From: Pycnococcus provasolii | Taxonomy: Eukaryota; Chlorophyta; Pseudoscourfieldiophyceae; Pseudoscourfieldiales | Assembly (NCBI GenBank): GCA_049487715.1 | Contig: CP150548.1 | Location: forward strand, 992,001-1,056,000 | DNA length: 64,000 bases | Direction: 5' to 3' | Shown here: positions 9,032-18,210 of the stretch, piece after piece | Numbering within the stretch: the stretch's first letter is position 1 | Layout of the letters: each line of letters begins with the position of its first letter | Notes under the pieces: model-generated | Seen by the model: the letters and a program-made list of their open reading frames with translations, nothing else | Told to the model about the DNA's origin: nothing | Databases searched by the model: none | Made by a program: the position numbers and the translations under genes

Positions 9032-10239
9032 ATATATATATATGTATATCACCACACACCTAATAAGGCCACTTACTGTAACGTCTTAAAAAAAAAACAG
9101 GGGGTTTTGAACAACGTCCCTTTTTTTTTAAAAAAAACAAAAAGGGCCTTAAGGCCTTAAGGGTTAAAGGTTTCTTGCCGTGGAGTCCAACTATGGACCA
9201 AATAAATAAATAAAAAGTAGACCTCTGGAACACTGTAAAATTTACGGTCTGACTGTGTTGTACCACTATTATATTGCGAGATTTGCATTGGCGCGGCCCT
9301 GTTGTTGCAAACCCTTAAAGGTAATTACATTGGAAGGATTTGGTGATACATGTTGGGAATAAGAAAAGGCCATCAGTTCTCGCACAGGTTCCGTTTGAAT
9401 TTACTCTACCAACCTGCCAACCAAGCTTGAAAAGGCCATGGAACCCAATGGAGGAAGCGAGACCTCTGACCACCTCTACATAGTTAGGAAGTACCCGAGA
9501 AATCGATCGACGCGCGCACTGATTTCTACTGATGACTGATCGACACTGGCGCGCACTGGCCAGATAGAAGTAAAGGTAGACGGCAGTGAAATTGTGAAGG
9601 GCACGTGCGAGGTCAAGGTGAACGAGCCAGAGGGCAGAGACGTGAGCGAGACTGCCAGAGAGGTCTGCCAGAGCCAGGCCGCGGCCTCGAAACAGGTCCT
9701 CGAAACCTTGAGACCACTTGAGCCTCCCTCAACCCATTCCCTCAGGCCTCAGCTTGGCAAGTGAAAGGAGGCTGTAGAAGAGTGCAACTAAGGGATGCGC
9801 CGAGGAACAGCCGAGGAAGGAGGCTTCATTGCCTCATCCTGATCAAGGCCTTGATTGAAGGAGTGAAGTGAGAGCCCAAAGCCCAACTTGCTTCGAGCTA
9901 ACCTTCTTGCTTCGAGCACATCTCCCAAGGTGCTCTCAGAGAGCCAGTCTGCAGCTTCTCGAGCTTCCATTGGGCCTTGGGCCCATCAGCTTGGGGGAGG
10001 AGAGGAGCCTGTTCCTCTGTTCCTGTTCGTCCTCCAGGCCAGTGTTGTGTTTTCGGGAGAGGTAGAAGAGGAGAAGACCCGCGCCCTCTTTCCTTTTCCT
10101 GAACTCGCGCTTTGCTTTTCGAACCAACGAAACGAAACGCCTTTTCCCATTATCAGCCATCACTGAAGGGGGACCCGCCCGCGCGTGAATTGAATTGTTC
10201 ATTTCAAATCCCGGCCTTAAGCTCTCGAGAGAAGAAGAG
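9032..10239. other. 1.2-kb intergenic region, homopolymer-rich at left, possible gene remnants at right
   Basis: This is the least gene-like stretch of the first 20 kb. A (TA)n tract sits at 9030-9045. From 9085 to 9170 there are A and T homopolymers and self-complementary AAGGCCTTAA-type sequence. From 9430 onward composition becomes coding-like. There is a possible two-exon reading on the plus strand (listed separately), and a 60-codon ATG ORF on the minus strand (9788-9970) that I do not recognise. I see no tRNA or recognisable transposase. The last ~100 bp is presumably the NEK kinase promoter and 5' UTR. Confidence 0.5.
9438..9764 (+). CDS. Candidate small two-exon gene or gene remnant (very tentative)
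   Basis: An ATG at 9438 opens MEPNGGSETSDHLYI. After an 81-nt candidate intron (9483-9563, GT...CCAG, with CTGAC-like branch sequence), an in-frame block starting IEVKVDGSEIVKGT runs to a TGA at 9762-9764. The second block has a natural-looking mix of charged and hydrophobic residues and uses codons like its neighbours. The donor (GTTAGG) is weak and I recognise no family. It may be a short gene, one exon of a longer one, or a relic. Confidence 0.2.
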
Positions 10240-12061
10240 ATGGCCCCTCAGCGTTCGTCCATGTCCGACTTCGTGGTAGAAGGCGAGATTGCGAAGGGCT
10301 CGTTCGGCGTCGTGATGCGGTGCATACGCCTCAGCGACAACCGCCAGTTCGCCATCAAGCAGGTGGAAATGAAAGGCATGAACAAGGCGGAGAGAGAAGA
10401 GTGCATCGACGAAGCGAGAGTCATGAGCACGCTCGACAGCCCGTACGTCGTCAGGTACTTCGACTGCTTCATCGACGGAACCAAACTCTGCATGGTCATG
10501 AACTACGCGCCGGGAGGAACGCTGCACGCCTCGATACGAAAACACCCAGGAGGACTGCCGGAGGAACAGTGCTGGAAAAACGTCATACACGTCGCGCTCG
10601 CGCTCAGGCACCTGCACGGCAAGAACGTGCTGCACAGAGACATCAAGAGCCTGAACGTATTCCTCGACGAGTTTGGGGACATACAGGTCGGAGACCTTGG
10701 CATAGCGAGGCAGATGAGCAACAGCACGCTGTTTGCCAAGACGGTTGTCGGAACGCCGTACTACCTCAGCCCCGAGCTGTGCGAGGACAAGCCTTACAAC
10801 ACGAAGAGCGACCTGTGGGCACTTGGAGTGCTCGCGTACGAAATGGCGGCGGGACGTCACCCGTTCGACGCGCAGAACGAGGGGGCGCTCATACGCAAAA
10901 TCGTCAAGGGCGTGTACGCGCCGCTGCCCACAGCACGCTTCTCCAAGGCGTACTGCGATCTCGTCTACGGCCTTCTCGCCAAGGAGCCGCTCAAGCGGCC
11001 GAGCGCCGCGGCGCTCCTCGGATCGCCTGCGGTCAAGGCTGTGGCGGAGCGACTGCGCCAGCCTCTCGACGGATCGCCGCCGCCCGCGCGCGCCGCGGCA
11101 ATCGCCGCCGCCAGGCGAGCTGGAGGCTGCTAGGCGAGACGAGGATCTCGCGGCAGAACTGACGGCAAAACTGCCCCCGCCGTCTGCCGAGGCTGTACGT
11201 GAGAGAACGATGGGAGCGTCGGCGAGGGACGGCGGCTACGGTGCCGCTGCGCTGCCGCAGGCACCGTCCACGCCGCCGCCAGCATCGCCGCCGCCGCCGC
11301 CGCAGCGCCTCGAAGCGTACCAGCCGCGTTCCCAGATGTACGAGACAACTCAGCAGCGCGCGCAGGCTGCCATCAACGCCTCTCAACGGCGCGGCATCGC
11401 CGGCGCGGGAGTTGCCGCATACGACCCGCAAAGTCGAGCGGAGGTGCAGCGCGCCGCCGCGGCGGCCGCCGTGGCTGCCAAGGAGGCGGCGGCGGTGAAT
11501 GCCAGGGCTGGACGCCACAGCGACCTTGGCGGAGTGCTTGCCGGCAACTTCTACGGTGCCGGTGCCGGGAATAAGCCGTCGCGGAGCCCAGCTCGGCTCA
11601 AGCCGGAGGAGCAACCCGCGGCTGGGCAGCGCAAGCACTCGGAGCCACTGGGCGGGAACAACAACATGTACGGCGCCGCCGTCGGCCAGTCGCCGTCGCG
11701 AAGCCCGGCTCGAGTGGAGTACCAGCCGGTACCGTCTGGGCATGCGGCACCTTTCGGAGGCGCGCCAGATCCCATGGCTTTGCACCGGGAGGATCCGGCG
11801 GCGGCGGTGGCTCGTAATGCGGTTTACACACCACCCACATTTGGGCGTCGTCGTGCACGCGACATTGCCATCACAGGCCCTAGCATGCGTAATCCAGGTG
11901 GTTCCCAAAACACCGCGGCAAGGCCGGCGAGCGCTGGTCGCATGGCCGGTGGTGGATACGCTGGCGCGAGGATGGCGCCACCGCCGCAGCAGCACTGGGC
12001 GAATGCGAGCATTGGCACGGCGACAACGACGACGGCGACGACATATTTGATGAGGAGGTGA
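10240..12061 (+). CDS. NIMA-related (NEK) protein kinase, one apparent frame break
   Basis: Ser/Thr kinase of the NEK family, which acts on centrioles, cilia and mitosis. The ATG at 10240 is used. The kinase domain (about residues 10-265) has the glycine loop AKGSFGVV, AIKQVEMKGM with the catalytic Lys, HRDIKSLNVFL, DLG in place of DFG (common in NEKs), and the activation segment TVVGTPYYLSPELCEDKPYN. That frame ends at 11133. From about 11090 a second frame carries a convincing low-complexity tail to 12061, with two PSRSPAR motifs, so the full span needs one base removed or a small intron. The break lies in a CG-repeat stretch (11070-11115). I found no consensus splice pair there, so a sequence error is the simplest reading. 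TGTAA is at ~12118. Confidence 0.82.
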
Positions 12062-12193
12062 GCTGTGAGCAGAAAAAAAAGAAGACTCAGAGGAGGGGAA
12101 AAATTGAGACACTAGTGTGTGTAAAGTACATTTAGTGCAAGCCTCAACTCCAAGACAGCGGTCCTTTTCCCACAAATTGGATGATTCCCTTGA

Positions 12194-12269
12194 TGAATGT
12201 GAATGGTGTGAATGGACGACCGACCGTTGCACATAGTAAAGTACGTTCCATTACTGAATGAATGAGCGA
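12194..12269 (-). promoter_or_regulatory. Dispersed 3'-UTR element, copy 1 (CDS gene)
   Basis: One of six related sequences found just after stop codons. In the sense of the upstream CDS gene it starts ~26 nt after the stop and reads CATTCAGTAATGGA, then TACTTTAC, then GGTCGTCCATTCACACC and further CATTCA repeats. It has an extra ATTC/GGTC duplication compared with other copies. Confidence 0.7.
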
Positions 12270-12294
12270 TCTTTGCCTTTCTTATTTTTCTCTT

Positions 12295-13608
12295 TCATGT
12301 CACATAAGGAAACAGGACGGCTGTGCCAGGTGGAAGCAATGCTGACAGCGTGAAGGCGCCTTTGCTCAGCCAGGTATACCAGTACCAGAAGAAGTAGCAG
12401 AGAGCTCCTGTAAAGATGTAGCTGTCAAATCGGTCGAGCAGGCCGCCGTGCCCGGGAAGCACGTCACCGCTATCTTTAATGTTCACCTCGCGCTTCAGGG
12501 TGCTTTCGATGAGATCGCCGATAATTCCGCCGACGAAGCAGATAAGTCCGACGCAAATGCTCGCCCACAGGTGCACGGGTGCACCGAGAGCGGCTCGCAC
12601 GCCGACGGCGCAGAGCACGGCACTGATCATGCCGCCGTACGCACCTTCGACCGTCTTCTTGGGGCTCACTGGGCTTAGTGGCGTGGAGCCAAATAATCGC
12701 CCGAACGTGTACGCACCCACGTCAGCGCTGACGACGCACAGCAGGCTCGTGACGGTTGCGGCGAGTCCAGTCGTCCATCCGCCGTCCACGACGATTCCTG
12801 TGGACGCAAGCCACGACGGCACGTCGTTAGAGAGCGGTATTGAGATGTTTCGAAGCCTCGCCCAGAAGCTGGGGAGGTAACCGCAGTACACGAGTCCAAA
12901 CACGAGGCTTGCGATTTGTGAGAGTCGGGCGAGGTTTCTCTTCGGCTGACCTAGCTTGACTTTTCGTGAGGCTCTGACAATCAGCAGCTGCGAGAGCAGC
13001 CAGAACACGCCCACCTCGAAGATGCCCGACTTGATTCCGATGTGCGTACCTACGACGCAGAAGAGGCACGTGACGAGTAGAGTTTTCTGCAGGAATGGCG
13101 GGTATCCCTTGAATCCTCGTCCTCTTCCTTTCTGTATGACAATCTGGTGGTACTCTCGCGCGCACTGCAGGCTGATGAGTGACACCGTTGCGCAGAACAC
13201 GAGTCCTCCCCTGAATGCGCCAAACCCTCCGACGATACCCACGGCGAGTCCAAAGACGATGCGTCTTGCAAGTTCGCCCTTCTTTTTCTGTTTCTTTTCT
13301 CCTTCTTCCACTGCGGCGTCTGCAGGAGGCTCAGGAGAAGGTTGCATCAAAAGGTCTTTCGTTTGCTGCTGCTGCTGCCCATCTTCTTCTTCTTCATCCG
13401 CTTCTCCTTCTTTATTATTATCTGGCGAGGACGGTGGTGTAGACGCCGCCGCCGACGAGTTTGTCGTTGACGAAAGGGGCGAACACCACATACGAGCATG
13501 ATTGGAATAAGGACGACAAACTCCAGAACGGAGACTACTCTTGAAAGCAGACGACGACAAAGACAACAAGGTAAAGAGACCTAGAAGTCTTCCCGACGTT
13601 CTTCCCAT
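12295..13608 (-). CDS. CDS: Phosphatidate cytidylyltransferase (CDP-diacylglycerol synthase), organellar
   Basis: Makes CDP-diacylglycerol from CTP and phosphatidic acid, the precursor of phosphatidylglycerol and phosphatidylinositol. The C-terminal signature is complete: STLKREVNIKDSGDVLPGHG followed by GLLDRFD, preceded by SPKKTVEGAYGG. About eight hydrophobic segments span residues ~120-430. The ATG at 13608 gives 437 residues with a Ser/Arg-rich N-terminus. A different minus frame (ATG near 13680, MAASSSITSCSS...) looks even more like a transit peptide, so an unrecognised 5' intron is possible. The length and bacterial-type sequence fit the plastid CDS4/5 group. The gene carries element copy 1 after its stop. 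Confidence 0.9.
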   Translation of the reverse strand: MGRTSGRLLGLFTLLSLSSSAFKSSLRSGVCRPYSNHARMWCSPLSSTTNSSAAASTPPSSPDNNKEGEADEEEEDGQQQQQTKDLLMQPSPEPPADAAVEEGEKKQKKKGELARRIVFGLAVGIVGGFGAFRGGLVFCATVSLISLQCAREYHQIVIQKGRGRGFKGYPPFLQKTLLVTCLFCVVGTHIGIKSGIFEVGVFWLLSQLLIVRASRKVKLGQPKRNLARLSQIASLVFGLVYCGYLPSFWARLRNISIPLSNDVPSWLASTGIVVDGGWTTGLAATVTSLLCVVSADVGAYTFGRLFGSTPLSPVSPKKTVEGAYGGMISAVLCAVGVRAALGAPVHLWASICVGLICFVGGIIGDLIESTLKREVNIKDSGDVLPGHGGLLDRFDSYIFTGALCYFFWYWYTWLSKGAFTLSALLPPGTAVLFPYVT

Positions 13609-13862
13609 TGGAAGAAGGACGAGAACTCGCACGCGGACGTAAGGACGAGCACGACGTAATGGAGGAGGAGGCCGCCATTACCGTGGGAAAGGCGTGGGAG
13701 TGAGGTGAGAGGGCTGCAGGGAGGGGGTGACGGGGCGGGCGGATTCTCGATTGCAATTGCAACTGAACTCAACTGAAATCAAATCGGAATGGCAAGTTGG
13801 GCGGGGCAATAAAGATTGGGAGAAAAAACAGAAAGATTGCTTCGGGTAGGGGTTCTGGATGC

Positions 13863-13996
13863 GTTAGGGTTAGGGTTATCTTATCTGGGGATCCCCGGTT
13901 TTTCCGTTTTCACTTGTTTAGTTTACCTTTAGGGTTAGGGTTTTAGATGGTTAGGGTTAGTCCCTTTAGGGTTGGTTTTAGGGTTGTCCCTTTCCC
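13863..13996. promoter_or_regulatory. Telomere-like TTAGGG repeats in CDS/IMP4 divergent promoter
   Basis: TTAGGG units occur at 13863-13879 and, imperfectly, at 13929-13996, including TTAGGGTTTT, the reverse complement of the plant telo-box AAACCCTAA. They lie between the divergent CDS and IMP4 genes, not at a chromosome end. Telo-boxes are known in plant promoters of ribosome-related genes, and IMP4 is such a gene. A regulatory role is inferred. Confidence 0.55.
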
Positions 13997-14209
13997 GGTT
14001 CGTTAGGCGGTGGTGGCGGCGGCTTGGCTAGATTTCCTCGTTCCGCCACCAGAGCTCTCTCTCCCCTCCTTAGTCTATCATTTATCGTCACAGCAGGCCG
14101 GCGGTCAGTCAGTGACTTGCTCGTATCCATTTCCTTTCCTTTCTGTTTGTTGTCTCTGTGCTCGTTCTGTGTGTTCTATATAGTTTCTTATAATAAGTTT
14201 TATAAGCAA

Positions 14210-15145
14210 ATGGACGGCTTTTCGCGCCGCGCGTCACGTCTGCGTCGCGAGTACCTCTTCCGCAAGTCGCTCGAAGGCTCTGAGCGCGCCGCGTACGAAA
14301 AGAAGAGAAAAATTCAACAGGCACTCGCAGAGGGAAAACCGCTGCCGACGGAACTCAGGACGGAATCCGAAAAACTGCGTGCGGAATCCGCGCTCGAAGA
14401 CGCAACCACGGAACTGGCCGTCGACGACGAGTACGCGACGTACGACGGAAAGCCGAAAATCATCGTCACCACCTCGAGACAACCTTCAAGCCGACTCATG
14501 AAGTTCGCCAAAGAAGTGCGCCTGCTGTTTCCAGGCGCGTCGCGTGCCAACCGCGGCGGACGTGTGCTCGCGGACATCGTCGAGGACGCCAAGGCGGGCG
14601 GGCTGACGGACGTCGTCATCGTGCACGAGCACCGCGGCGAGCCGGACGGCATGATTGTCAGCCACCTGCCTCACGGACCCACGGCGTACTTCGGACTCAG
14701 CAGCACGGTTACGCGCCACGACATTCGCGCCGCGGCGCAGAGGGCGGCGGCGGAAGGTGGGGGCGCCGGCGACGACGACGACGAGCAGGGTCTTGCTAAC
14801 GTGTCGGAGGCGGTCCCGCACTTGATTTTTGACAACTTTGGTACCAAGCTGGGCTTGCGTGTGAAGAACATCCTGCAGCACCTGTTTCCCTCAGGTGCGA
14901 AGAAAGACGGCAAGCGCGTCATGACCTTCTCGAACCAGGGTGAGTTTGTGGAGTTTCGGCACCACACGTACACGAAGGGGAAAGGTCGAGGTGACAGCCT
15001 TACACTCGCGGAGGCGGGACCTCGATTTGCGATGCGTCTGTACAAAATCACGCAGGGCACGGTGGACGAGACGGAGGCGGAGAGCGAGTTTGTGCTGCGT
15101 CCTTACTTGAACTCCAAGAAAGCACGCCGGGCAACCTTGGGCTGA
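14210..15145 (+). CDS. IMP4: IMP4, U3 snoRNP Brix-domain protein
   Basis: Component of the MPP10-IMP3-IMP4 subcomplex of the SSU processome, needed for 18S rRNA maturation in the nucleolus. The ATG at 14210 gives 311 residues starting MDGFSRRASRLRREYLFRKS, the typical IMP4 N-terminus. The frame is open further upstream, but that part is 5' UTR. The Brix domain runs about residues 85-270: IIVTTSRQPSSRLMKFAKE, SHLPHGPTAYFGL, and the core LIFDNFGTKLGLRVKNIL. The length is close to the family norm (~290). Telomere-like repeats lie upstream and a full copy of the dispersed 3'-UTR element begins 25 nt after the stop. Confidence 0.95.
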   Translation: MDGFSRRASRLRREYLFRKSLEGSERAAYEKKRKIQQALAEGKPLPTELRTESEKLRAESALEDATTELAVDDEYATYDGKPKIIVTTSRQPSSRLMKFAKEVRLLFPGASRANRGGRVLADIVEDAKAGGLTDVVIVHEHRGEPDGMIVSHLPHGPTAYFGLSSTVTRHDIRAAAQRAAAEGGGAGDDDDEQGLANVSEAVPHLIFDNFGTKLGLRVKNILQHLFPSGAKKDGKRVMTFSNQGEFVEFRHHTYTKGKGRGDSLTLAEAGPRFAMRLYKITQGTVDETEAESEFVLRPYLNSKKARRATLG

Positions 15146-15170
15146 TGACGACGTTTTTATCCTAAAGCCC

Positions 15171-15278
15171 GCTCGTGCAGTAATGAAGTGTACTTTACTC
15201 TTTGTCCAGCGGTCGTCCATTCACCAGCGTGTTTTTGTACATGATGGCGCCAGTGGTGATATCGAAGGTTGTATCACC
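15171..15278 (+). promoter_or_regulatory. Dispersed 3'-UTR element, copy 2 (IMP4), long form
   Basis: It starts 25 nt after the IMP4 stop with CAGTAATGAAGTGTACTTTA, then GGTCGTCCATTCACC, GTGTTTTTGTACAT and ATGGCGCC. It continues into TGGTGATATCGA and GTATCA, a second half shared with copy 3. The middle CATTCA repeats are shorter than in copies 3 and 4. Confidence 0.75.
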
Positions 15279-16164
15279 TCTATATCTAGGCGGCCATGTA
15301 ACCCTAGCCCTAATCCTCCCTCGTCTGTATCCCCGAACGCCGCGAGGGCGACGTCTGAATGAGGCGAACCCCTACTTTCTGAGAGTTTGCGCGTGCGAGT
15401 CCATGGGCACGGCGGCAAAAAATATCCTGCACCTCTGATGTGTCCGCAAGGCTTGCACGTGACGGCATGCAAGCCTTCCTGCTCATGTGTTTTGTAGCAC
15501 ACACGTATGATAGTCTATGTACCATATACCGTCGATGCCTTGCAAAGTTGCCAGCGAAGACGGGCAAGGATGCGCATTTCATCATGCGAAGAAGGCGTCA
15601 AGTGCCAACGCAAATGAGGCAACGAAGGTGCAAGGAAGGTCATCACGCCGATCGATATCACAAACACGCCAGAAACCCTACCTAAACCCAAACACGCCAG
15701 ACGGCAACCCCCAACACAAAATCCCACGCCAAATGAGAACCAAATGCGGCACAAACCCATCTTGCTAGCTTTGTAGTTGGGAGTTGGGACGGTGAGACGG
15801 GAGAGGGGCCGTGAGCCGATGAGACGGGGTAAGGGAAATCCACTACCCTACACCCGGACTGTCAGACTGTAGCCTCGTTCGACGAGGATCCTTCCTTCCC
15901 CTCCATTCCTTTCTGAGGCTCGGGCACCCCTGTTTCCATCCTTTCCTTCTTTTTCTGCCAGCCTCACGTGCTACACACGGAGAAGGGGACGCAACGCAAC
16001 GCAGCCTCAGACTGTCAGACTCGAACTATCTGACGGCAACGAAGGGCTGTCCTTGAAGGGGTGCCCCCATCGTCTCCACGGTCGTCCTCCCGTCCCGTGC
16101 GTGTTGTTACCCTTGCTTGTTGTCCTCTCGTCCCCCTCCTTCACATACTTGTTTTTTACTAGCC
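15279..16164. other. 0.9-kb intergenic region between IMP4 and aldolase
   Basis: I see no convincing gene. It holds a CCCTAGCCCTAATCC telomere-like stretch near 15300, scattered open frames without recognisable family or clear starts, and a pyrimidine-rich 5' leader just before the aldolase ATG. The right part (about 15780-16164) is probably the aldolase promoter and 5' UTR. Confidence 0.5.
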
Positions 16165-17685
16165 ATGTCCGCCTTCACTGGTACGTGTATCCTCTGTGTC
16201 TTGTGTGGGTTGGTTGTCTTGGTCTTGTCTGTCTTCTGTGTTGGTGATACGTGTCTGTGTTCATGGGTTGGTTGGGTTGGGTTGTTCTTAGATCTACGTG
16301 GTGGTGGTGGTGGTGATGGTGGTTGTGTACTTCCTTTTTAGTATGTGTGTGTGTGTGGATCTGGGTGATGGTGGGTGTCAACAGCAAGCGTCGCGATGAG
16401 TGAGAGATAAACTGTGTCTCCCCCTTTGTTGGTGTTTTTTTTCGATGGCACACACACGAAAGAGAGAGAGACAAGAAAAAAAAACTCACAAGAAAAAAAC
16501 AAACAAACACACACAACAAATACTACGTTGATAGCTCGTCCCACAGCCAAGATCTCGGCGCCGCGCCGCTCCGTTCGCGCCGTGCGCACGCGCGCCGCGG
16601 CGACGGTCGGTGCTGACTTCAAGCCCGGCGTCATCACCGGCAAGGAGCACCTCGCTCTGCTCGACCACGCGCAGAAGAACGGATACGCCATCCCGGCTGT
16701 CAACTGCACCATGTCGCCCATCATCAACTGCTGCATGGAGGCGGCGAAGAAGGCGAACGCCCCCATGATCATCCAGTTCTCCAACGGAGGTGGCGCTTAC
16801 ATGACGGGCAAGGGAACGGGCGCGGAAGCCACCGAGGCTGCCGTGCTCGGCTGCGTCGCCGGCGCGCTGCACGTGCGCACGATCGCCAAGACGTACGGCG
16901 TTCCCATCGTGCTGCACACGGACCACTGCGCGAAGAAGCTGCTCCCGTGGTTCGACGGCCTGCTCGAGGCGAACGAGAAGTACTTCGCGGAGAACGGCGA
17001 GCCGCTCTTCACCAGCCACATGCTCGACCTCAGCGAGGAGCCCATGGAGGAGAACCTCGAGATCTGCGCCAAGTACCTCGAGCGCATGGCGAAGATCAAC
17101 TGCTTCCTTGAGATTGAGATTGGAATCACGGGAGGAGAGGAGGATGGCGTCGACAACAGCGACGTCGCGCCGGAGGACCTCTACTCGAAGCCGGAGGAGA
17201 TCCACCAGGTGTACAAGGCGCTCAACCCCATCGCACCGGGAATGTTCAGCGTCGCCGCCGCGTTCGGCAACGTGCACGGAGTGTACAAGCCGGGCAACGT
17301 GAAGCTCACGCCGGAGATCCTGAAGAAGGGACAGGAATACGTCAAGGCGCAGGAGAACCTTGACTCGGACAAGCCGGTGAAGTTCGTCTTCCACGGTGGC
17401 TCGGGATCGAGCACCGAGGAGATCCGCGAGGCGATCGGCTACGGCGTCGTGAAGATGAACATCGACACGGACACGCAGTGGAGCTTCTGGGATGGCGTGC
17501 GTGCCTACGAGTCGGAGAAGAAGGGATACCTTCAGGGCCAGATTGGAAACCCGGACGGTGAGGAAGTGCCCAACAAGAAGTACTACGACCCGCGTGTGTG
17601 GATTCGCTCGGCGGAGAACTACACGGTCGATCGCCTCCTGAAGGCGTACGACGACCTTAACGCGATCGGCGCGCTTGGCAAGTAA
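16165..17685 (+). CDS. FBA: Class IIA fructose-bisphosphate aldolase, chloroplast; two exons (16165-16180, 16547-17685)
   Basis: Zn-dependent aldolase for glycolysis or the Calvin cycle (FBP to DHAP plus G3P). Exon 1 is 16 nt (MSAFT plus one base). The intron is 16181-16546 (GTACGT...CCCACAG). The joined frame reads MSAFTAKISAPRRSVRAVRT, a strong chloroplast transit peptide, and gives 384 residues. The mature part starts at GADFKPGVITGKEH and follows E. coli FbaA nearly residue by residue. Zinc-site LHTDHCAKKLLPW, EIEIGITGGEEDGVDNS, FGNVHGVYKPGN, FHGGSGSS, VVKMNIDTDTQW and NKKYYDPRVW are all present. Land plants use class I in plastids, so class IIA is notable. TGTAA follows at ~17707. The in-frame open sequence 16414-16546 is intron, not protein. 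Confidence 0.95.
16181..16546 (+). other. Intron of the aldolase gene
   Basis: 366 nt, donor GTACGT, acceptor CCCACAG, T/G-rich with GT and CA microsatellite tracts. It interrupts the sixth codon (phase 1). Removing it restores a continuous transit peptide, which is the evidence for it. Confidence 0.85.
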
Positions 17686-17934
17686 ATAGGGCCATACCTG
17701 CAATGCGTGTAAATCTCTTTAGGGGGTGCGGGTGAACGAAGCAGCCACAAAACCACAATGTAGCTGAAACGTTTTTTACTTTGAAAAGGCACACACGCCA
17801 TTCCATGCGGCCCGAAGGCGGTGCACGGGACGCCGACCGCCGTCGAGCACGACCACGTCCGATGCTCGAACCCCAGCGCGTACACCTTTTCCTTCATCAA
17901 AAAGAAATCATAGAATAAATGCACAGTTTTACTT

Positions 17935-18169
17935 CTACTGCTGTAGCAGAGTCGACTTGAGAAAGTCATTGCAGCTTAAATTCGCGTCGCCGTGTGCGAC
18001 GGCTTCGTCGTCGCGTGGCATGAATAACTTCCCGGCACTCTCCTTCGTGAGAAAGGTGGTACCGCTCTCCACAATTGCGCCATGAGCTTCCAGCCAAGCA
18101 ACTGTGAGCTGGATTTGGATCGCCTTGTCGTCGTCATTATCACCGCCGCCGCCACCACCCTCCTGCTCG

Positions 18170-18210
<41 letters not shown>

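Noticed and set aside
9030-9045. (TA)n tract as TATA box of the carboxypeptidase gene
   Set aside because: It abuts the start codon rather than lying upstream of a transcription start; more likely a microsatellite.
16486-17703. 405-codon open frame antisense to aldolase
   Set aside because: Its Leu/Val/Arg/His composition is the complement of a GC-rich, strongly codon-biased gene. The sense frame is a perfect aldolase.
17840-17900. Possible tRNA (GCTCGAACCCC resembling a T-loop) between aldolase and LENG8-like gene
   Set aside because: No matching acceptor stem, D arm or anticodon arm could be drawn around it.
17700-17934. Minus-strand open block (MKEKVYALGFEHRTW...) in the same gap
   Set aside because: Overlaps two 3' UTRs, has no family resemblance and runs into the aldolase end.
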